Below the pieces are notes generated by a model. That model did not search any database, had not been told where the DNA came from, and saw only the letters and a program-made list of their open reading frames with translations. Shown piece by piece: positions 38,301 through 50,300 of a stretch of DNA of 64,000 nt. The position numbers and the translations under genes are program-made. The stretch is from Lepidodermella squamata (lineage: Eukaryota > Gastrotricha). Within the stretch, counting starts at the first letter, position 1. Each line of letters starts with the position of its first letter. The stretch covers positions 4,774,001-4,838,000 of the forward strand of contig JBLDXI010000042.1 of NCBI GenBank assembly GCA_047495785.1. Direction: 5' to 3'.

Positions 38301-41300
38301 CGGCGCCTTCGACACGCCTCCGTTCGGCGCCGTTGCCAAGTGGAAACACCTGATAACAACATCGCCGCGCAGCAGCAGCGGCGCCTCCGGGCTGACAACC
38401 AGCCGGCCGGAACCGACCGGCAGCAGGAAGACGCCCGAGGTGTAGACCAAGCTCAGGCCCTGGTACACTTTAACGTACAGCTGCAGGCCTTTCGAAGTGT
38501 CGGCGTTGGCGGCCGACAGCAGGGCGCCGGCGTCGGCGGGCAGGCGGCTGATGATGACGTGGTGCAGGTACGACGGCTCGGCGTTGATTTGAATGTCGCC
38601 GGTGAGCAGGCCGTCGAAGTAGCGCACGTAGCGCAGTTGCGACGGCGTGAGGCCGTCACGCATCGATGATGATTCGCAGAACGCCTTTATGGCTAATTGC
38701 TCCATTAGCTGCGAATCAGACGCCGTGCAGATATCCAAGTATCTAAAATCATTAAATTGTGAAATTTAAATTGAGGAATTGGACATTTAACAAAGAAAGT
38801 CTCAAAAATTGTTTCACAATCAATGAAAATTTAGGAATGAATTTGAATGACTAAAAATTCAAGGCTACAGTTGGAATAGAAAATTCGGAGAAAAAAAATC
38901 CAAATTAAATGCTTAAATTTCGGCGTGAAATTGAACTGGCGCATGGCTCATTCAAGAATCACATCTTTAACGATTTTCTGAGCCCCTGAAAATCGTAAAT
39001 TCCCAAGTATAATCGCTCCACTTTTCCAATAAAAATGTATAAATTTTGGGCTTGAAACCTACCGAATTACGGGCCTCTCTTTTTAACAGCCTCGGCGATT
39101 CAAAAATTTAAAAAATTCTGCGATATTTTTTGATCTATCCTATTGCTTTAACAATTGGCATCTCCCATTTTCAGAATATTTGCGAAAAATTGCTGTTTGA
39201 CGAGGCAGCTTTCCAATTCTCATACTGCTGTCCATTTTAGAAAAAATCGGAAAAAGCGGCAATTTAAGAACGCTTTCCCATCATATTTCCCTACTTCGAA
39301 TTATGTTGGAACTTCAAAATTTAGGATTTACAAGCTTCAATAGGATCAAATTTCAGAATTCAATAAAAATCTGGAAACTGCTTAAAAATCTGAATTGCTG
39401 GTGCCCATAAGACTGCGAAAATATAGATTTAGCAATCCCCAAATCCCAAGATTAGAATTATAATCACTTGGATTCCCGTATATTTCAGTTTATAGTCGAA
39501 TTTACAAGTTCAGAGCTTGTTTAAAAAGGTCGGAAATCGGAGCCAGGTGAAAAATTACTCGAATTGCTCGAATTTCTCGCGTTTAATTTGATTCACTTCC
39601 CCACCCAAATGAATTGATCCGATTCAGAGCAAGCTTCGAAATTGCAAGCCAATTTTTCCAAGGTGCTTTCGTTTCAATTTAAGAGCTTCCAACTTGTTTT
39701 TAAATGGGATTTTTCAGTCGTAACTTGAAACTTGAACCAACCTTGCATAGGCGAGTAAAACTGTGGCCAATCGACCGACAGCGCCTTTGCAGTGCAGCGC
39801 GACAACGTGTTGCGAGTCCTCGCTCAGGAACAAATCGATGCTCTTGCAGATGGAGCACAGGCGCTCGAGCGGCGGGCCGAGGTCGCGCGGCCACGATGCA
39901 TCGAGCTGGCGCACGTTCAGCCCGGAGAGTTCGGGCCGTGGGCCAGAGACATTCACGAGCAGCACGTTGTCGGAGCCGTGATGCTGGCGGACGAGGGCGA
40001 CGGCGGACGAAATTGCAGCGCCGTAGGCGGCCTCAGAATCGGCACCGGCGCCATCCTCAGTCGCGTAGTGAATTGCCACAATATGATCACTACAATTTGA
40101 AAATTGATTAGAAAAATCAGAAAAATTGGTAGTGAAAAGTCAGCTAAAAATGGATTGGAAAATCTTAAATTCCTGTTTTCTAATTTTTCATAATTCTTCG
40201 AACCCATAGCATAGCATAGCATAGCATTTTCTTTATTTTATCTTTTCCTTCATTGATTGATCAACAATAACATAACAATAACAATTGAGTTCAAATACAG
40301 AAACGAAGAAACAAAAATGAGAAGGAAAAATGATAAAATAAAATTCATTCCGGTGTACCCAATTCGCCGGGCGTGATGTAAATTTTGTTCACGCCAAGCG
40401 AACCGAGTGTCGGAGGAGGACCGGTAGCAAGCTACCTATCCTGATCGTCAACCTCAAAAACTCATCCTTACTCTGATATTTCAATTTCACCAAAATAACT
40501 ATGAATTTTTTGTCTCCAAGTAGTTCTATCCTGGGCCAGGGCGTTGGCCTCCTCGAACCCTCCTCTTCCTCTCGAACCCATCATCAAAAAATGTCCAATT
40601 CGTGATTATTTGAAAAATCCTAATTTACCATCCTACTTTCAATTCCATTAGGATTCCTATATATGATTCCTTTAGGATTCGGATTCCTATTCAATATTTC
40701 CTTACTCAATTATTCTAATCCGAATTAGGATTTTTTCATCAAAAACTAATTCCTATTCTCAAAGCTTCCTTCTCCATCATCCTTTCTTATTCCTAATATC
40801 CATTAGGACTTTCATTCCACTTTATTCATATTCCTAATACAATTCCTATTCCTATGTCAACTTCTATCTCACATTCTAAACTGCCCAAAGGAATTCAATT
40901 GTACCTATTCGAATTTCCTAATGATTTTGGAAAAATTCCAGAATTATAGGAAATGGACTGATTAAACTTTCGAACTCCAAACGAGAAAGAACCTATTTCT
41001 AAAATTGAGCCTAATCTCGAATCCATTAATCCGTCTTAAAGTCCTGGAGCAACCAATTTTTTCGAATTTAGCGAACATTTTAGCCCAAGCTGAACCTTGA
41101 GCTGATTTTTAAACTTTAAGGATTTTGGTGAAAATGAAGGCTGGGATTACTTTCGAAAAAAACACAGCACTTACGTGACGTAGCTGGTCACGAGTTGCTT
41201 CTCAGAATCGGCCATGGTTGAAGACGAGACCGAGTGAGGCGGCGCGTGTCGATGATGCTGAAAATGAACCGGGAGGCGGACGACGAGCGGGCTCGCGGCT

Positions 41301-44300
41301 GCGAAGCGGGGCGAGGCGCGGGAAGGCGACGACTGGCCGCGGGTGTTAAAATAATTGCTATTGCTGCCGCCGAGTGATAAGAGGCTCGGCGGGGTCTTCG
41401 GCGTCGACGAGGCGCCCGAAGACGGCGAGGCAGTTACAGCGTGACGGGTCGAGGGCACGCACTCGACCGTAACCTACAGCAAAAAATGAACACAAAAAAT
41501 CAAGAAAAATCAGAAAAATTCCGGAAAATTATAAAAATCATTATAATTGAAAATTGTTGCGCCATTCACTTAAAATGCATCTAATAAAATTTTCGAAAAT
41601 TTAATTTGAACCAACAATAAATTAAAAAAATCTGAAAATGTCTCGACACTAAGATGGAAAAAGCGCCATGTCCCATTTAAAAGCAGGCAAAATAAAGCCT
41701 GAAATTTTACCCAGATTAGAACCTAAATAGCGGAATAGGAATTTCTCGATTCAAAATCCTGAAAACTGGGAAATGTCAGGGCCTAACAATCCAAAAATGA
41801 TCAAAAATCTTTCTACATTTCGAAAACTCATTCATCTGAAAAAATGATTCAGAAAGAAAAAACCTAGAATAGGAATCATCCTTAATTTTAGCCGGAATTT
41901 AGCTCTCAGCGGAATTTTAATATGAGTCGTATAAAAAGAATGAAATCACTGAATGGGAATTTTACTACGTTTTACGCAGCCTGCGGGTGATACAATAACA
42001 GCTGGGAATATCTCATGATACAGGCCGATATGGCGGTCTCTACAAAAGCATGATCCCACCACCAGTACTACAACATCAACGCCTTATCTTCAAGGCTGAA
42101 AGCTGATAATATCTTATGAAACAAAGCGATAATAAACACCGGGCGTGCGCACAGGTATAACGCAAAAAACAACTCGCAGTTTTCCGCGACGTGAAAGTCA
42201 TACACATAGCTATTACAACTTATAAAGAAGGCATTAGTAATGCACAAGAAAGGCATTGTTTCCGAGGTTTCAATGACACGGCTCGCGAGATGCCAGCAGA
42301 AAATAACAAAGCGCGCGACCTTGTCACGCCATACAATTGTCGCCTCGTCATCGCGCGATTATCTCTCGTGCCGCTATTAAAGCGATTATTATAATAAATA
42401 ATACGCAAAGGTTGAGGAGCTTTAAATAGCAGCTCAAAACCCGAAAAATACCTAAGCCGGAAATTTCTTCTTACCGTATAAGAGTTGACAGCGTTGCGAA
42501 CCGGCGCAACGCGTGTAAGCACCACTCGAGGCGGGGACATATTTTTCCGAAATTTTTTATCACAGGTCTTCTAATCTACTTCGTTATAATTTAGAAAATA
42601 ATAACACAGGGTGCGTAAAAATTTTAACCTCCTTTGAACGCGTTTGCCATTGAATAAAGGCGCGCGCGTGCCTTTCATAAATGAATAGTAGGGCGCTGCT
42701 GCTGGGTCATATTTTTTTCATGTTTTATTTGCTCTAAAAATTATGTGTGTGCGTGTGTGTGTGTGTTGGCTCCTTTTAATGGCCTATAAAGCGACACCGG
42801 TGCCGGCAATTAAGGCGGCATGTGGCCCTGGTATTACCCTATAGGGTCGAGTGCGCTTTTTGTTGTTGGCTAAACGCGACTAACAATAACGAGTTAAATG
42901 CAGGTAAAAGGAAATGAGAACGTACCTGTGATGAGTCATCGTCATCATCGGCAGATTGTCACGTCGTTGATGAGATGATGAAATTTTGTAATTTTCCACA
43001 GTAGAGTAATAATAACGGGTAAATAACAGCGGCGGAGATGGAAATGTCGCAACAGCAGCCGGTTGCAAGGTTAAAACAGCGCATAAAAAGACAAAAAAAC
43101 ACAACAATTTAGCATTTCGATAAGAAATATTGGAGCTATTCATTTCATCTTTTACTGAATTTTTCCCAACTAAAAGTGCCGAAAATTGTCTTGAAATTTA
43201 AGCCAAGGAAATTTTTAGGCTACAATTAGACAGGAAGCCGTTATTGTCCGTAATTAGGATCGAACTCGAGACTCGCTAGCGATAAAAACTACGATCGAAA
43301 TTTCAGCGATAATTATTTAAAAAATTGTTAAAATTCCGAAAGCTTGAAATAAAAAATATTCGGAATGTCCCTCTTCTGCGTAGACCTTGCGAATTTGGAT
43401 TCAAGCTGGCGCCTAATTCGTAGTGCCTTATATCCGGAGAATTATATCCGGCAAAAAAATGAATAATGAGCGCCAGCCGCAAAGAAATGATATTATTGTC
43501 TAAGGTTCGGAATTCGAAACGTTATAGGCCAGATTCTCGAATTCGTAAAATTTCGAGGAACTTCACAAAATTTGCCGGATTCCTCAACTTTTCGAAGGCC
43601 GATAAGCTATTAAAAAAGATTCCTAAAATTTAAAAAAATAGCGCTATATTCATCAAATTGCTCTGCTGACTTAAACGGGAAATAAATAAATAAAAATATT
43701 TCCGAGAAATTCGTCGAGAAAAGTCTAAATTTTCAAATTTTGGGAACCTTAGGAGAAGTTTGATTTCGTAAAAAAATATTTTTTTTAAATTATAAATTTA
43801 TTTTCGAGAATCATCTCAAAGTTGATAATCAAGGTAGGTAGTTAACGGCGAGATAAGCGGGGGTAGCTTTTATATAACCAGCCAGGCTCAGATTTTTATC
43901 AGGGCAAATCAGAGAAGTTGACCGGTCTATAAATGTTTATCGAGGCGGGTAAACAAATAATCAAGAGTATAATGCAGTATAGGCCAGGCCAAGGTAAAAA
44001 AGCAGCACCCCATCGACTGGCCACAGGGCGCCAAAAATGCAACCGCCCCCGCACGCATCTACGTGCCTCGGTTGCTGCCGCGAAAAAAAATCAGCCGAGC
44101 ATGATGGGATTACGTTGTAGTACAATCATAATTATGAAAAACTATAAAGCCACGGCTGTATATGATTTTCATATAAGCTATTGTTGTTGTTGTTGTTGCC
44201 TTTTTACTATACCTAGTAGTCGTAGTTATTCTACAACAAGGTCGAGGTTTGTTTATCGGCTTATAGCATTAGCTCGATGCCGCTTTTGTGTGTTTATCTA

Positions 44301-47300
44301 TCGACCCCCGGCCTGGGCTACATACCGGCAAATAGCTGCCACAGCACTGGCTCCGAGTCTAATAGCTAAAGTAGTTGCGCTTTTTTTCAACAGGGTGCGA
44401 CATCCGAGGACATACAGGTAGGTATCAGTGTAAGAGTATCATTAAATTGAGCATCATGTATAGGTAGCCATCCAAAACACGCTTCAAGCGAACATGAATT
44501 TTGAGATAAATTAAACAAGGCAGTTAATAAATTTAAAAGTTTGTTATTTATCCAAAACATTAGATAGAATCTCCTAAAAGTTTATTTTTGTCCGTGCAAT
44601 TTGAGACTTAACTGGTTGATTTAATGACTGGTTAAATGAGCGATTTTAAGCAAAGAATTTCGTCCTTTTGGACAATTCGCTCCAATATTCTTAAGAATTC
44701 CATTGAATTTGGAATAGTAATTTTCCTCAATTCTGTTTTTAGATAACAAAATTGGGTCATAGGATGCAAAGTGCACACCCTAAATTGAGGGTTCCAGCGC
44801 AAATTTTATGGGTTCCAGCACTGGATTTCCCCGAAGCAATATTGCTTGCGTTCCATTTTTTATGATTACGATCCACAAAAGAAGAGATTTGAGCTATATA
44901 AGCGGTCGAATTAAGCAGAGCTGAAATCGATTTCCAATATCAATTTCGCTAATCAGTGATTTTCCCGAAATCAGAAGTATCGGAAGCCTGATGGTAGCTC
45001 AATAAAGAATTCCCAAGGTCATGAAAGCTTCATAATAGGTCCAGAAAAAGAAAAGCCGAAGTTGAAAAAAGTTGGATAAATTGAATAAATTTCGAGTTGA
45101 AACCTCAATTTTAGCGGTCCGACCCTTAATTTTTTTTCGTTGTTGTTCAGAGCCAAAGTTTATGAACCCATAACGATTTTATGGCTCCGGAAAATAATTC
45201 TGGCCAGAATAGCGCAAGAACTTAGAAATTTGTTCATGAGAAGCAGATAAATTCCTTAATTTTTAAGGAATTTTCACAAGAATTTCCGAAAACCTGAAGC
45301 ACCTAAACAACCCGAAGAGCAGGTTGGCTACTGCAAAGTTGGAAAAGGAGAACGAAGAACGAAAAATCTGAATGATGCGAGCGCGGGCTAGGGACGACGA
45401 GGTTATTTTAAGCTGATTTCAGCTTTCATACCCCGCTGGCAGATGATCCCAGCAGTTATGCATATTAAGTATAGAAAAAATGCGAGATAAAAAGTGTTCG
45501 AATCGAACATATCGCCACTGTTACGGCTGTTGCTTTTTGTTATTTCAACGAAAAAAAAATGGAAAGCCCTGCGATATATGGAATCTTTCGCGGCTTACAG
45601 GTAAAAAGGCGTTGCTGCTGTTACCAATAATGATAATAAATATAAACGGTGCGCGCAAGAAATCAGACATGTGGCGCGGCTATATATTATTATTATACCT
45701 ATAATAATATGATCGATCGAACGTTGTAATAATGTATAATAAAGGTGTTTGATGGGATGATATAATATTGTTATTATTAACAGCAGCAGGGCATTCTTTG
45801 AATAACGAGCTGGCAAATGAGAATAACCACATCTCAAAGGGCGGCGACAGAATAATAATATCGCAAGAAAGGTAGGTATAGTAGGCAAAATGTCGCTTTT
45901 GTTTAATCGCAGTGATAATAATGAGCCGCGCAAAGAATGGCGAGTAATAAAAAAGCAATTCGGTACACGGGCCATCATCGCGCGCCCGGCGTCGAAGCTG
46001 TTCGGTAAACAATACAACCCGGCTGCGCTCTATCACTCGACACACTCGACCGCGATCGTGGAGGTATGTGCGCGCGCGCGGTGGTGGTGGTATGTAATAA
46101 AATTATATTGCGATGCGCGCACTTTTTTGCGCGCACGCCAAGACAATGCGCGCGCTCGCGCACGTTGACCGCGCCTGAATTTCTGCGCAAACACGGTTTT
46201 TTTCTTCGCTCGCTGCGTCTTTGAATCCGCAGCAAGTGCCGTTGCGTGCGATTGTCGTCGTCGAAAGCCGGCTTCTTGCCGTGTATAAAATAGGTATATA
46301 ACTATTATTATTATTATTACAGCGGCAGCCGGTGGTCATTTTACACCGGCCGATTGCACTCGAGCGTGCGTGCCCGACGTGACCGGCTGGTCCTAGTCTG
46401 GCTGCCTAGGCGCAGGTGCTGCTAACGACCGGCGAACGGAAGCGGAAAAACGGCAACTCAACACTTTTTATATTGCGATGTAATTGTGTTGTATTATGCA
46501 ATTTGAGAGATCTGATATTAATAATAATAATAAATAATAATATCGTCATTCGTTTTTCGCGGCCACTCGACGAAAACGGGCCCCTTGGCTCGAGAATATT
46601 CAAGAGTATCATGGAGCTCTTGAATCGTAATTGGATTAAAAAATACTGGTCATTCCCGCAATAACTTGTTTTTTTCTTCATAAACTCCAGGTATATAGAA
46701 AGGTGCTGGTAGAGTCGAGTATTTGGAAATGGGACGAAAAATATAATATTTCCATTGAAAAATAGTAAAATTGTCTAGAAATGAAAAACTTATGTGCTAT
46801 AAAATTTCCCACTCGGCTATAGCGAAAATAGAAATTGGTATAGAACAACTAAATTTCCAAAAATTATTGAGGATTTTACTAATTTTTTTCACGAAAATAA
46901 TGGATTCCGCATTATTTAGTTGACTCCAAAGGTGAGAGAAGGTAGAATACTTATCCGATTTTCAAGGCTGAAGGTAAGATGAAGCGCAAATTATACTAAA
47001 AAATGACAAAAATCGCTGTTGTTCGCTAATTTATTCAGAAAAAACCTGAAAATGATACCGCTTGATATATCAAATTTTTTCATTTTATGCATTAGCCCAG
47101 TAAAAATTCAGAGAAGGAGAGGAAGATTCTTTTGATGAAAAGAAGATAATTGATAAGCCAACCTAAAATTTGCGGCTACAAATATTATTTTCTATAAATC
47201 ATAAAAAATTCCGAATTTACAAATTCGGGAGATAAAAATGAATCCAAGAGAAGACCTTGGGCCTATAATAAAAATTTGAAAAATTGTTGTGTAATCTTTT

Positions 47301-50300
47301 GCAGCCACTATCAATAATAAATTTCCGTTTGTTAAACTCAATCGAACTTGAATCCTACGGGCACCTATCGATCATTTTTGCAACGATATTTCCGCATTCG
47401 CTGAAGCTGATTAAAATCTAGCTGAAATTTCTTACGAAGGGTAGGGGAAATAAGGAAATATTTCCCAGCCCTAAGTCCCAAAATTTATCTTCCATCGGCG
47501 ATAGATAAATCGTGAAATAATATTGCTATATAATTGTAGAAATTTTTAACATATTTTATATGAAAATTGTCGAGGATTATCTATACACATAAAAATAGGA
47601 GATTATTATTAGCGGTTGGAATAAATTTCTCACGTGCCAGACGTCATCATCATCGCTCCTTACAAGTAGATGCCTGAGGTTTGAAGCGTCGCCGCGTTCT
47701 GGCTCGGCTGATGTGTGGCGATGGAGATGATGAGTCATCTCGCAATAATAACAACCCTAATATTATCGCAGACATAATTATACCTACTCACTCCTGTGAT
47801 GGTACTATAGCAGTTATTATACTACAGAAAAACGCAGGTGAGGTAAGTCGTATAGATAGATAGGTGGAGGGTGGGTCTGTAATATTTTTATTATTAGTAG
47901 TAGTAGAAGAACTGGTTGCCGCGTGTTTGCCGCGTCTTCTTGGTGTGTTTGCGCGCGGCGTTTGTGACGTTGCGGCCGCCCAACACCGCGCGAATGATGA
48001 CTCGATAATAAATGAGCATCGGCGTGTGCTAATGGCCGCACGCGTGTCAAGCCTCAGCGCCGTCGTCACGCCTTTGCGGAAACGAAGAACCGCAGGATGC
48101 GAATAAGGAAAGCAACAGGCAGCAGTGTAAAACAGCTGCACGGTGATGAGTAACACAATCACGGCATCCGGTGCAATTCGCAATTCATTTAACAAATATA
48201 GGCGACAGGCGACAAAAATCATAAAAGATATCGCGGCGATTAATGGATTTTTTTCTAATAATTAATACGATGACCGCTTGAAATTCCCACAAGGGAGCTG
48301 GAAAGATAGAATGGTATCCATAAGCTATAACGATATATTCTGATTGAATTTTTCCTAAAAGTAAAACGGTTTCTGGTTAGAAGAATCGGAAAATACCTGT
48401 GCATTTTATTTAATATATTAAAATTAATTCCGTTAATTAAACGGAAAATAGACAGAAAGTTATAATGATGGGCGAAGTTAAATCTCATGGCCAGAAAAAT
48501 TCTTCAAGTATGAATCCTGAGAAATCCGGAGAAATTCGTTAAATTCGGTAAAATACCGAAAATTACCGAACCACCGGGTTTTCTGGGTTTTCTCCGGAAA
48601 ATTTCCATTTTCTTCGGTAAAATTGCGGGTGAAGGATGGAAGGTAGGTTCAAGAATAGGATCAATATACGAAAATAGATAAATTAACCACGAAAATTCGC
48701 GGAGTTGGAAAGCAATTGCGCAACTCAGTGGAAACGCTGTGGTAAAGTTTTGGCATTTTTACGGCTATTGCCTTATTTTTTCCATTTTTCTTGAATTTTT
48801 TTCATCAATTTCTTAAAATCCTATACATAACTTGAAAAATTGGAACTATAAAAATATTAGGCTGCGATTGAATCGATGAATTTCAATCATTTGGGAACCT
48901 AAAAATTAAGGTAACAGAAAAAGATCGTAAATCTAGAAGTTCAGAAATCAGATGTGTACTACAATCATTAAGTTTGGATTTCAATACTTTGAAAATAGTA
49001 AAGTTGGTTCATCCCGATATCATTATTTTTCGCCGTCTAACTTTTTTCGTATCCTAACATCCTAACGTTTTAACTGTAAAATTGGTTGTTAGCACCTCCT
49101 TAATTAATGATAAAGCTGTTTAACACGATAAAACGGTTATCTCTACATCCGAACATGGCGTTTCGGGCGGTGGGAAGCGCGTTTCGGGCTTTGTCGGGCG
49201 CCCGGCGCCTGCAGGCTCATCATGCGCGCGCGCTTGCGAAAATCAATGACAGATACGCGCTAATTAAACAGCGGGCGGGTTATTACACAACAAAAGTAAT
49301 ATATATGTAGTGGAGGTTATCACTTACGAGGCTGGCTTCGCAGTGCTCGTGAGCCATCTGATTGCAGACTGCATCGAAAACAAACCAGATTTGATAACAA
49401 GATAAGCGTGAAGATGAACAACACCAGCACAGGGATATTAATATAGATGAAAAGATAAAAAGAAATTTTTATTGTGGAATAATTTCCATTTTTTTCGCTC
49501 GCCTCTCACCTGTGCATATCGAAGCGGCTTCGCTTGAGAGAATAGGAAGGCGGCAAGCAACACATATTGCACGTGTCCATGTAATATTCTGTTCGAAAGC
49601 TGCTAGGGAATGGCCGTGAGTTGTACTCGATTCACTGTCAAATTCGTCATCCGTTTCATCTGGTTAAAAAATTATTCGGAATAAAATGATAGAAAAATTA
49701 CAATTTTTGCGAAATTTCAGCAAAATACAATTGAGCACATGATTTTGCTCTAATGAAATGAAGAGAAAAGGAGGAATTTTGTAAGGGCGATTTTTGCCAT
49801 AGCCCATATGCCTTTTTAATTTTTTTCCGGTTTTAAATTTGGCAAAAACTTGAAAAATTATGGAAAATTTGAAATTTTAAGTGTAAAATTCTGTTTTTTC
49901 TTACTGCATGATAGACAACTTCAGAATTTTGTATGGCTTTCATCAAACTGAGAAAATTCTAAGAATAGAAAATTTGAAAAAATGTCCTTCAACATTTTTT
50001 AAGCTTCGAATTTCAATTTTCAAGAAATTTTCAGAAAATTAGATTTTACCTGATCTCCATCGCTTGCTGTTTTCTGACATGACGAGTCGCGGATCCATGG
50101 ACCCATTTCGCTGCTGGTAGCAATTAACAACTGGATTCTGGTGATGAAAATGATTATGCTGGCAAGGCGATGACGCATCGTCGAGTAGGGTGTTCAGAGT
50201 GAGCGCTGACCTCGCTTCGGCCGGCGGCGACATTGGCGGCATGCCAACGAGGCGTTTCCGCTTCACGCGCCGGCAACATCCGATGCGAACCTCATCGACT

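Noticed and set aside
43933-44421. 162-codon plus-strand open frame inside the largest tensin intron
   Set aside because: Composition (poly-Cys run, mixed basic residues) and position in a CpG/trinucleotide-rich island look like chance; no splice context or family features.
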